Below, piece after piece: positions 13,385 to 20,466 of a DNA stretch of 20,887 nt (position 1 is its first letter; every line of letters begins with the position of its first letter). Under the pieces are notes generated by a model. That model made no database searches. It was given only the letters and a program-made list of their open reading frames with translations, and was not told the DNA's origin. A program made the position numbers and the translations under genes. This DNA is from a virus, in IMG/VR virus record IMGVR_UViG_3300031974_002991, positions 1 through 20,887 of that record; one strand, given 5' to 3'.

Positions 13385-15143
13385 ATACCGTGCCAACAAC
13401 TTCTTCAAAGTCAACACCTGTTCTGACAGCTACGAAGTTAAGCGTTACGTAGTTGATTGAACGTGCCGGTTTGATGAAGATGTTTGCGATGAATTCATTT
13501 CGATCTACAACAGCAGCGGTATTATTTGTCTCATCACAGACTACTCTAAAGTCTGTAATACCACGACGACCTTTGACTTCGCGAAGTACCGGTTCGATGA
13601 TATTGACAAATTCTGCACGAGTAAACTCATCGTTAAACTCGAACATTACTTGCTGTGCTGCTCTACCAATCGCTCTTTCGAGAATAAGGAACAATCTACG
13701 TACGTTGATTCGATCGAATGCTGAAGGTCTTCCAAGCATTGTCTTATCGCCGAAGAGAATTGTGCCTTGGCCAGGAATATTTGCGATCGGGTTTACGTCT
13801 GCTCTATACAGTGCATCTCGCTGTGACTTGTTCGGGCTGTATGCTAGAGAGGTGATACCTAAGTATTGTCCTCTACGTGAACCAGCCGGTGAGAACCAAG
13901 CGGCTCTATTCAAGTCAGTTGCAGCCATGATACCTGCAGTAGATGATGCAGCAGGAATACTAATGAACTGGTCATTGTATTTATCATACGTCTTTAGATA
14001 ATTGCCATCCATTACGAGATACGATGAATTCGTAAATGTATTGGCAGTAGCAATCACATTTGTATTGATAGTTGCTGCATTTGTCAAGTTAACAATATCA
14101 TCACGTGCTGGTGATGCAACTACGACACAGTCTTTTCTTGTTTGCTGTGCAGTAGCGACGAGATCGTTAACGATGGTTGTTTGATCGGTTGTACTGGTCA
14201 TGCCAGGTGCGATCAAGAAGTCAACTTCAACTTGGTCTTTATCTTCGAAAAGATCAAAGCCTGTTAAGAACTCTGCAGTTCCTAGAGCGCCTGAATTTAC
14301 GCCACCGTTAAAGTTAAATGTTTTGATTGCACGATTGGTCATGGTGAAATTATCACCATTATCGATGTCTGTACTTGCACCGGCTTGTAGGTGATCAGAA
14401 TCAAAGTCTACCATCCAAACGTATTCAGAACGTTCGTTAATAACGTCTGGTGCATAGTTGTTTGTGCCATCAGGATTCTTAGCATTCCTACCTACTGATA
14501 AGAATGGGAATGTTTCAAGAACTTCACCACGTGTACCAGTAAACTTACCTTCTTTATCAATAACCACGATGTGTACCTCATCGCCTGTTGCACCTTCATT
14601 AGATGCAAAAGTAGATGTAGACGGTGCTTTATCAAAGTTATTAACGTATGTCCAACTTGAAAAGATTGAACTTGCCGAGTCTGATGGGCAAATTTGTACC
14701 TGTAGTGAGTTACCTAGTGAGCCTGGATACTTACCGATAAAGGTGTGTGAATCCGAATCGAGTGCTGATTTTTGTGCTTCAAAGTCAGGCAAATTTTTGA
14801 CAAGCTCTGCATTTAGTGTTTCATCACTATCTGCACGCTTTTGTCCTTGTGTAGCCCTTGAATTGAAAGCAGCTGAGGTTACTTCCCTCACAACTTGCAG
14901 TGAACTCGAATACCGCAAGAAGTACTGTGCTGAGTGGAAGTCAACCGTGTTTGCTGAGTCTGGCGTAGCAAAAGTATCTACCAGAGTGGCCTCGTTGTCA
15001 ACGAGAACTCTCTGTTCTGCTGGCCCCCAGCGAAAGTTTCCTACTATTGCTCCAGTCGTCGATTGAACGTTGGGTACACCACCGGTCAGATCGATCTCTT
15101 TTACAACAACCGCAGGACTTTCAGACGGTGTAAAGAGTGCCAT
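13383..15143 (-). CDS. 18: gp18 contractile tail sheath protein
   Basis: Forms the contracting sheath around the gp19 tube. The 586 residues compare with 659 in T4. Seen: the N-terminal SPAVVVKEIDLTGGVPNVQ linker strand that threads into neighbouring subunits; GNFRWGPAEQRVLV near 35-48; a variable middle rich in Asp-Ser; and the conserved C-terminal domain with ILERAIGRAAQQVMFEFND, RGITDFRVVCDETNNT and PARSINYVTLNFVAVRTG, almost the same as T4. AAGGA precedes the ATG and a T4-type late promoter lies in the gap from gp17. It is followed by gp19 as in T4. Confidence 0.98.
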   Translation of the reverse strand: MALFTPSESPAVVVKEIDLTGGVPNVQSTTGAIVGNFRWGPAEQRVLVDNEATLVDTFATPDSANTVDFHSAQYFLRYSSSLQVVREVTSAAFNSRATQGQKRADSDETLNAELVKNLPDFEAQKSALDSDSHTFIGKYPGSLGNSLQVQICPSDSASSIFSSWTYVNNFDKAPSTSTFASNEGATGDEVHIVVIDKEGKFTGTRGEVLETFPFLSVGRNAKNPDGTNNYAPDVINERSEYVWMVDFDSDHLQAGASTDIDNGDNFTMTNRAIKTFNFNGGVNSGALGTAEFLTGFDLFEDKDQVEVDFLIAPGMTSTTDQTTIVNDLVATAQQTRKDCVVVASPARDDIVNLTNAATINTNVIATANTFTNSSYLVMDGNYLKTYDKYNDQFISIPAASSTAGIMAATDLNRAAWFSPAGSRRGQYLGITSLAYSPNKSQRDALYRADVNPIANIPGQGTILFGDKTMLGRPSAFDRINVRRLFLILERAIGRAAQQVMFEFNDEFTRAEFVNIIEPVLREVKGRRGITDFRVVCDETNNTAAVVDRNEFIANIFIKPARSINYVTLNFVAVRTGVDFEEVVGTV

Positions 15144-15199
15144 TGCTTCTTCCTTTTAATTATATGTGAACATAATACGGTTGTTTTCAATTATGCTAT

Positions 15200-15207
15200 T
15201 ATTTATA
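15200..15207 (-). promoter_or_regulatory. T4-type late promoter TATAAATA for gp18-gp19
   Basis: A perfect TATAAATA on the minus strand inside the 67-base gap between gp17 and gp18, within the palindromic TATTATAAATAATA. Predicted start near 15194 gives a leader of about 51 bases with an AAGGA ribosome site. This is the only one of the three intergenic late promoters here with a normal leader. Confidence 0.78.
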
Positions 15208-15210
15208 ATA

Positions 15211-16845
15211 TTACAGATCCCTGTCAAATACGCCTTCTGGACTACCGAGTTCTGGATCAAACTCTTTAACTTGCCAATGATCTTTTTCTCTACCTTCTAG
15301 TACTTCCATGTGCGATGTGCCATCGTCGATAAATCCAAATGGCACTACATTGTCTTCTATTTCTTTCATGCGCTGGTCGAATAGTAATTGTTTTAAGTTA
15401 ATGTCAGTAAGGTCAGCAAAGTATTGAGTAGAAACAAAGTACCCAAATAGTACTAAATTCATCATTAAGTCATCGTGGTTACCAACTGAAGCCTCATATG
15501 ACTGCCCTTTGGCTTCAAATGTGGAACATTCGAGTACTGTTTGTTCGTCGACTATATTTAATTTTTTAGATTCAAGTATATCTTTGATGGCTGAACAACC
15601 AAGCCTCTTAGTTTTACGTGTTATTTCAATTCCAATTTTATCAGACTTGATTGCAGATTCAACGTGGACATTTTCATATTCTAAATCATGATACAGACCG
15701 TTGCATACCACAGAACCCTGATCATTTGATTCAATTACTGTATAACAGTTGTTGTAGATTTTCGCGTACTTATATATAATATTAGGGAAGAGTATTGGAG
15801 AGATAGTGTTGTTGCGATATACAGCCACCTGCTCAAAAGGCCTAGTGCTAATATCGATTAAATTAAATGTAGAGTAGTCCTGTCCTCTTCCCTTGCTCAC
15901 ATCGACTGTCATGATATACTCATGACCTTTTATAGGTTCTTGATATACTTTAAAGTCACCACCTTCCAAAGTTCTTATTGGATTCTTAGCTCTAAAAGAT
16001 AGCAGAGTTTCTGCATTAATTAGTGTATCACCAGTACCAAAAAATGTATTACCAAACTCCTGATCAAATTGTAATTGACTCGTGTTTGCTATTGTCTCGT
16101 TTTTCCATTCTTCATCACGGCCAGGTACGTCCCACCAGTCTACACGAAAAGACTTAAACTGATTCACACCTTGTACCGCACCTTCCCATATCTTATGAAA
16201 GGTGTTTCCTATACCGTTAGCGGTTGATGTGACTATGATTTTTGTATCTGTTCCAGACGAAATAACCGGATATGTTGACGTATAAAATTCTGCAGCTCTT
16301 TCGACGAATGCAAACTCATCCAAGTAAAGCAAGCTAACAGATAGACCGCGAATAGAGCTACCAGAAGTCGCTGCCGCGAGGATCCTACTGTTGTTAGAAA
16401 ATTCCAGAGACCCTTTATTGAGGGCTTTAGTACCCGGTTGTAAGAAGAACGGAATGTTTTCGAGCATAAGCGTAATGCGAGATAACATCTCCCGAGCAGT
16501 CGCCCCTTTATTCGCAAGAACCGCAACTGTTTTTTCCGAGTTGAAGAGAGCGAACCATAGTAGGTATGCGCACGCTGATATCGATTTTCCTGACTGTCTG
16601 CATGCCAGTACAATATTAAACCGATGCTCATTAAACGCCTCGAACATTTTTTCTTGATAGGGATATAATTTAAAAGGCACTAAGCCTTGATCCAAAGAAA
16701 TGATCTTACAATACTTATGTGCAAAGTATGATGGTGACTTCATACACTTTGCATACTCACGAACTAATTCATCAGTCCAAGGTTGTATTACACCGTCGCG
16801 CTTTACATTAGGATTTCCGAGATAGCTCTCTGTCTGGTGTAACAT
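15211..16845 (-). CDS. 17: gp17 terminase large subunit
   Basis: Motor ATPase and nuclease that packages and cuts concatemeric DNA. The 544 residues compare with 610 in T4. ATPase: Walker A CRQSGKS at 82-88, Walker B LLYLDE at 172-177, coupling motif TSTANG at 206-211. Nuclease: VDVSKGRGQDYS with Asp315, IESNDQG with Glu372, and NHDDLMMNLVLF with Asp458/459, matching T4 Asp401, Glu458, Asp542. The start at 16845 aligns YLGNPNVKRDGVIQPWT with T4 MGLPNLKRANIKTQWT, so the T4 N-terminal extension of some 80 residues is absent rather than cut off. The gene overlaps gp16 by 38 bases. Confidence 0.98.
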   Translation of the reverse strand: MLHQTESYLGNPNVKRDGVIQPWTDELVREYAKCMKSPSYFAHKYCKIISLDQGLVPFKLYPYQEKMFEAFNEHRFNIVLACRQSGKSISACAYLLWFALFNSEKTVAVLANKGATAREMLSRITLMLENIPFFLQPGTKALNKGSLEFSNNSRILAAATSGSSIRGLSVSLLYLDEFAFVERAAEFYTSTYPVISSGTDTKIIVTSTANGIGNTFHKIWEGAVQGVNQFKSFRVDWWDVPGRDEEWKNETIANTSQLQFDQEFGNTFFGTGDTLINAETLLSFRAKNPIRTLEGGDFKVYQEPIKGHEYIMTVDVSKGRGQDYSTFNLIDISTRPFEQVAVYRNNTISPILFPNIIYKYAKIYNNCYTVIESNDQGSVVCNGLYHDLEYENVHVESAIKSDKIGIEITRKTKRLGCSAIKDILESKKLNIVDEQTVLECSTFEAKGQSYEASVGNHDDLMMNLVLFGYFVSTQYFADLTDINLKQLLFDQRMKEIEDNVVPFGFIDDGTSHMEVLEGREKDHWQVKEFDPELGSPEGVFDRDL

Positions 16846-17164
16846 CGATTATATTTTCATTCTGTTGTAGCAACTTTTGCAAGTCTGCAGTTGATCCAAG
16901 AAACACGTTGTTAGTAGTGTTGCCTACTTGTTTTACTTCTTCTTTGTTTATATCTTTTTGCTTCTTATTGAGATCCATCAATTTATCATTCACATCAGAT
17001 ATATTCTTAATCATACCCGACAAGACTTCATATGCACGTGGGTGTTCGGAAGAACGAGCAACTTCCATCATATCTTCTAAACCTTCGCGACCTTTTTCAA
17101 TAAGATCGTAGTAAGTTTGTCTAGAATAATCATAATCTGTTTTTATATTTTTTTCTTCACTCAT
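16808..17164 (-). CDS. 16: gp16 terminase small subunit
   Basis: Regulates gp17 and recognises DNA for packaging. The 118 residues compare with 164 in T4; the extra T4 N-terminus is lacking. The central helical hairpin aligns with T4: DMMEVARSSEHPRAYEVLSG with AKNADSPRHMEVFATLMG, and DKLMDLNKKQKDI with LKLHKDMKDI. The C-terminal NNVFLGSTADLQKLL corresponds to T4 ATVFMGSPTELMDEI. It begins 7 bases after the oxygenase-like gene and overlaps gp17 by 38 bases. Small size makes homology weaker than for gp17, but order and alignment agree. Confidence 0.9.
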   Translation of the reverse strand: MSEEKNIKTDYDYSRQTYYDLIEKGREGLEDMMEVARSSEHPRAYEVLSGMIKNISDVNDKLMDLNKKQKDINKEEVKQVGNTTNNVFLGSTADLQKLLQQNENIIDVTPDRELSRKS

Positions 17165-17171
17165 TTTTTTG

Positions 17172-18254
17172 TTAGGCGGCTTTCTTATATGTAGAAGCCG
17201 GATCTCTTTCTAAGAACTTACCCCATTCTGCATAGTAATGTCTCATACCTACTTCATCATGAATAGTGCTATTTTCATGTCGACCATGTAGAATGTTACG
17301 ACTTTCTGTACCTTCTCTCATGGTAGTACCTTGACCAGCAACACCAATCAGATCCTCGTGTAAGTTACGACCAAATGGACCCCATATAGAGTTATGGTGC
17401 TTGATTCTTGTTTGTCTTTCTTGTGGTGTATCTTTTTTAAGTCCATATCCTCGGAACTCAATTAATACTTTGTTCGGACCTAGTGGTGTCACTGCATCTG
17501 AACGATAGGCGCTACCACGAAGGTTGAAGTTAAAGCCTGGGAAGAGGTCGACCATGTACCACTGGTTGGGCGGCAGATTGGGAAAAGATAGTTCCCCGCG
17601 ATCTTCAAATCCGTCATACTCTTCATAGTTAACAGTAAAGCTGCTGACGTTAACATGACCATTATCAAAAGGAATATTTTTTCTAGCGAAATACTCATCG
17701 TTGAATCCTGACACTCTATTGAAGTAATGCATGAAGTCATGATAGAATTCACTATTTGTATCATGCCACAACTTATAGTTCGTGTCTATCACTGCTTTGT
17801 GATAGTGAAAGACTTCCATCTCTTCTGTATCAATAGCATCGGCAATACAGTCAAACGCACCGGCTGTCCACTGCTCTACATCCATATCTGGATTTTTATT
17901 AAGAGTTGTCCAGACCATACCGCCGTGTTTTACTTCTGTGTGTAGTGGCTCATAGTCATCCATATAGAATTGTACTCGAGTCATTGTGCCTGCAGGCGCA
18001 GTAAACTTGCCAGGATTTAGATAAGACTTAATTGTGTCTCCGTTATTGATTGCAATAACGTTTTGTCCTGCAATTTTTGCTGTTCTAAAATTACCTGGTT
18101 CAGGCATTTCAGACTTGTGACACATAGGTATCCACACTTTTGAAAAGATCATTTCTTGTTCTTGTTCGTATATTTCAAAAGACGAGTAAATGTCACTACT
18201 AATATGTTCTATCTTTGGTTGTTTTAACCATGCTTTATGATTTCTTGGTGCCAT
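17172..18254 (-). CDS. Rieske-oxygenase alpha-subunit-like protein lacking the Rieske cluster ligands
   Basis: 360 residues; typical ring-hydroxylating or Rieske oxygenase alpha subunits have 400-450. The opening EQEQEMIFSKVWIPMCHKSE..PEPGNFRTAKIAGQNV follows the family frame (residues 31-66). Where the cluster motif NxCxHR would stand, the protein reads LNPGKFTAPAG (79-89), and the CxxH loop is replaced by VQFYMDDYEPLHT. There are only two cysteines (45, 136), so no normal [2Fe-2S] site can form. The catalytic domain keeps SEFYHDFMH (Glu169, His172, His176; the His spacing is one residue shorter than usual) and HEDLIGVAGQG with Asp301, the usual third ligand region. The ATG overlaps the gp15 stop as TAATG and gp16 starts 7 bases after. 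It is either a mononuclear-iron enzyme without its own cluster or a protein recruited to a virion or assembly task. Confidence 0.8.
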   Translation of the reverse strand: MAPRNHKAWLKQPKIEHISSDIYSSFEIYEQEQEMIFSKVWIPMCHKSEMPEPGNFRTAKIAGQNVIAINNGDTIKSYLNPGKFTAPAGTMTRVQFYMDDYEPLHTEVKHGGMVWTTLNKNPDMDVEQWTAGAFDCIADAIDTEEMEVFHYHKAVIDTNYKLWHDTNSEFYHDFMHYFNRVSGFNDEYFARKNIPFDNGHVNVSSFTVNYEEYDGFEDRGELSFPNLPPNQWYMVDLFPGFNFNLRGSAYRSDAVTPLGPNKVLIEFRGYGLKKDTPQERQTRIKHHNSIWGPFGRNLHEDLIGVAGQGTTMREGTESRNILHGRHENSTIHDEVGMRHYYAEWGKFLERDPASTYKKAA

Positions 18255-19048
18255 TATGCGCTATCCACTCCTAGTTTAATTTCTTCGGTGAAACCAAAGT
18301 CACTGTCCGGCATACCTATCGCTGTCAAAGGATTCGGTGTGATTGTTACTCTTTCTAAGTATACATCTGAATCACCACCTAAACCTGATTTCGATTGGAA
18401 CACATTTGCCTGTGACTTACGAATAATATTTTTATTCTCTATGTTTCCATAAAATTGAACTTTCATTTCAAATGTTAATGTGTATATTATAGTTCTTCGT
18501 GTTTCTAACTGACCTTCAAAGTCGTCGCTAAATGAAACACTTGTTATGACAATCGGTACGTCCTCAACAAAGGTCGGGTAAATATCTTTGAATGGAAATA
18601 TCGATATTGTGTATTGAGGATTGAATGTAGGTACAATCTGCTCAACTAATTGTAAAGCGTCATCTTGGCTTTTAGCAAATATATTTAAAGCAAAGCCAAT
18701 GTTATATGGTACAGGTGAAAAGAACTTATTTCGTGTTTCTCTGGTGTTACCTACTGTATTAAAGTTACTTACCTTAGTGAGCTGTCTTGTTAAGTCATAT
18801 GATATGTCTGTAATTTCAAAAGCCATACGTGGAAGTTTAATCGCCACTTTAGTGTCATCAATTAAACTTTGTTGTTCTCTAATCCTGTCTAAAAATTTAT
18901 TCTTTGGAGCGTAAGAAAGTGGAACTTTCATTTGATTTAGCACACCACCAGACGCGTCTTTTCTTACCACGTATAGGTTATTAAACAGTCTGCCGAATAC
19001 AGCAACTGATTTTCTAATTCTTTCGTGATAAAAATGTCCACCAAACAT
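18254..19048 (-). CDS. 15: gp15 tail terminator / sheath completion protein
   Basis: Caps the finished tail tube and sheath and joins the tail to the neck. The 264 residues are close to T4 (272). The whole layout matches: MFGGHFYHERIRKSVAVFG against T4 MFGYFYNSSFRRYATLMG, KVPLSYAPKNKF against RVPITYASKEHF, KLPRMAFEITDISYD against LPRINLHLVDFSYN, QLVEQIVPTFNPQYTISI against QIVEQILPYFQPHFNTTM, and a closing RRTIIYTLTFEMK. Start and stop are coupled by TAATG overlaps with the repeat protein before it and the oxygenase-like gene after it. Confidence 0.95.
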   Translation of the reverse strand: MFGGHFYHERIRKSVAVFGRLFNNLYVVRKDASGGVLNQMKVPLSYAPKNKFLDRIREQQSLIDDTKVAIKLPRMAFEITDISYDLTRQLTKVSNFNTVGNTRETRNKFFSPVPYNIGFALNIFAKSQDDALQLVEQIVPTFNPQYTISIFPFKDIYPTFVEDVPIVITSVSFSDDFEGQLETRRTIIYTLTFEMKVQFYGNIENKNIIRKSQANVFQSKSGLGGDSDVYLERVTITPNPLTAIGMPDSDFGFTEEIKLGVDSA

Positions 19049-19866
19049 TATTGATTCTCCGGATCACCAAATGGGTTATCTTCACTGAAGTTTAAGAAGT
19101 CATCAATATCAGATGTTGTAAAGAACTCGTTTTGTTCATTCTCTGACATGTTATTTTCCTCATCAACTCCTACTACCTCGAGCCCAGTAGTGAATGCCTG
19201 ACTAGTATTTATGATGTCTCTATTTACTACAAATTCTCTAAACTTTCCGTCGTCTGCACCAACATGGCCAACACTCAGTACTCTTGCAGAATCGCCGTCT
19301 GAATCGAGCAAGTAACCTAGAACTTCACCTCTAATCTTAACACCAGTTGAAAGAGTTTGTTCAATTGCATCACCTCTTTCATAACTACTTTCTATATTGC
19401 TACCACCATGGATTGTCATAGTAGGTGCATTTAGATAGAAGTTTCCACTATCAACTAAAATAAGTTGTGATACTTTTTCTGCACTTGAATCTATGAGTGT
19501 CCTAGCTTGTGCAACAAAATCACCTGGTGTACCGGTAGGTGCGGTGATTATTAATCTACACGAATCCATGCCAAAACCTGAATCGGTAATGGTAAAACCA
19601 GAAACCTGTCCTCGCGTAATCAATGCAGTTACAGCTGCACTATCATTAGCGCTGTCTGTTGCAACAGTCACAGTTGGAGCTGATGTGTAATAGTTGCCAC
19701 TATCTGTAATTGTAATTGAAGCTATTTTACCAGAATCATCGAGTGTTATTAAACCACCAGCATTTCTCGAATCTTCATCAGGTAAAGTAAACTTTACATA
19801 CGGCGAAAAACTAAATCTTTCGCCACTATCAGTGATAGTTAAAGTATTAACACCCTTAGCCGCCAT
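19048..19866 (-). CDS. gp14 C-terminal-like repeat protein (second half of a divided gp14)
   Basis: 272 residues with four repeats opening with (I/L)(T/V)DSG and followed by aromatic and APTV-like strands, at about residues 11, 53, 93 and 137. Such repeats are likely beta-structured. The last 25 residues (FFTTSDIDDFLNFSED, then NPFGDPENQ) recall the acidic tail of T4 gp14 (SSPFDNDFMD), and the gene before it ends where the T4 gp14 head-proximal domain ends. I infer that gp14 is encoded here as two chains. The ATG overlaps the previous stop as TAATG, so both are made together. The protein is rich in Asp-Ser pairs (12 by my count). It could instead be an independent neck fibre or decoration protein. 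Confidence 0.78.
   Translation of the reverse strand: MAAKGVNTLTITDSGERFSFSPYVKFTLPDEDSRNAGGLITLDDSGKIASITITDSGNYYTSAPTVTVATDSANDSAAVTALITRGQVSGFTITDSGFGMDSCRLIITAPTGTPGDFVAQARTLIDSSAEKVSQLILVDSGNFYLNAPTMTIHGGSNIESSYERGDAIEQTLSTGVKIRGEVLGYLLDSDGDSARVLSVGHVGADDGKFREFVVNRDIINTSQAFTTGLEVVGVDEENNMSENEQNEFFTTSDIDDFLNFSEDNPFGDPENQ
19411..19836 (-). repeat. four DSG protein repeats, period about 40-44 codons
   Basis: The encoded units are ITDSGERFSFSPYVKF, ITDSGNYYTSAPTVTV, ITDSGFGMDSCRLIIT and LVDSGNFYLNAPTMTI, at residues 11, 53, 93 and 137. The second and fourth are closest. The bases differ between copies more than the residues do, which argues for old, selected repeats rather than a recent tandem duplication. 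Confidence 0.8.
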
Positions 19867-20462
19867 TATAAAATACTCGCAGTTCCTGTTGCATTCTTAG
19901 GCAACTTTAGTCTTAAGTTATATCTGTAAGCATATTCTTTTTCTATATCGTCTATTGTATCAATTCCAGTATCGAGATCTTCACCGACATATTCGAACAG
20001 CTGACATCTTAACTTGAATGTAGGTAGATTCTCGATAGCATAGAAAGGTTGTTCGTGCTCTACGTGATTTATTTGAAACAATGATTTAGAAAGAGGCAAG
20101 TAAATTAAATCACCTTCGCTAGGTCTATCACCTTGTATGGCGTTAGCAGCACGACGAACAGTGTTCTTCCACCTACGTCTAGCAACGATAAAAGTTGCTT
20201 CATCTCTAATTTCAACACCAAACTTAGTAAAGAGATCACCCTCACCGTCAAAACCCTCAGCATTTTCAATGTACATTTCAATTTTATATGCGTCATCGAA
20301 TGATGAAGCAACGTCATCACCTAGTATCTTATCTTCATTTACGATTGTTCTCGGTAAGTAATATACATCTTGCCCATATATTTTCATGGACTCGATAATA
20401 ATATCTTCATACAGGTCCATCTCCGACCTGACTTTTTCCGAGAAGTAAAAGTTTCTAGCCAT
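19866..20462 (-). CDS. 14: gp14 neck protein, N-terminal portion
   Basis: Neck protein that, with gp13, closes the filled head and binds the tail. The 198 residues match the first two thirds of T4 gp14 (256): IIIESMKIYGQDVYYLPRT against VAESIQMRGVECYYVPRE, ILGDDVASSFDDAYKIEMYI with GEDLKNKFTKAWKFAAYL, FGVEIRDEATFIV with FGMQVQDEVTLSI, and GDLIYLPLSKSLFQINHVE with GDLIYFPMDNSLFEINWVE. It ends in KLPKNATGTASIL and stops, with the repeat protein starting in a TAATG overlap. The gap from gp13 is 4 bases. Confidence 0.93.
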   Translation of the reverse strand: MARNFYFSEKVRSEMDLYEDIIIESMKIYGQDVYYLPRTIVNEDKILGDDVASSFDDAYKIEMYIENAEGFDGEGDLFTKFGVEIRDEATFIVARRRWKNTVRRAANAIQGDRPSEGDLIYLPLSKSLFQINHVEHEQPFYAIENLPTFKLRCQLFEYVGEDLDTGIDTIDDIEKEYAYRYNLRLKLPKNATGTASIL

Positions 20463-20466
20463 TTAA

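Noticed and set aside
13453-14001. 182-residue frame on the plus strand
   Set aside because: Antisense to the conserved C-terminal domain of gp18; no ribosome site or family resemblance.
14458-15066. 202-residue frame on the plus strand
   Set aside because: Antisense to the N-terminal half of gp18; Ser/Leu-rich shadow of a real gene.
19411-19836. Asp-Ser excess as a by-product of GANTC methylation sites
   Set aside because: Many of the Ser codons in DSG are AGT, which do not create GANTC, so the idea does not hold.
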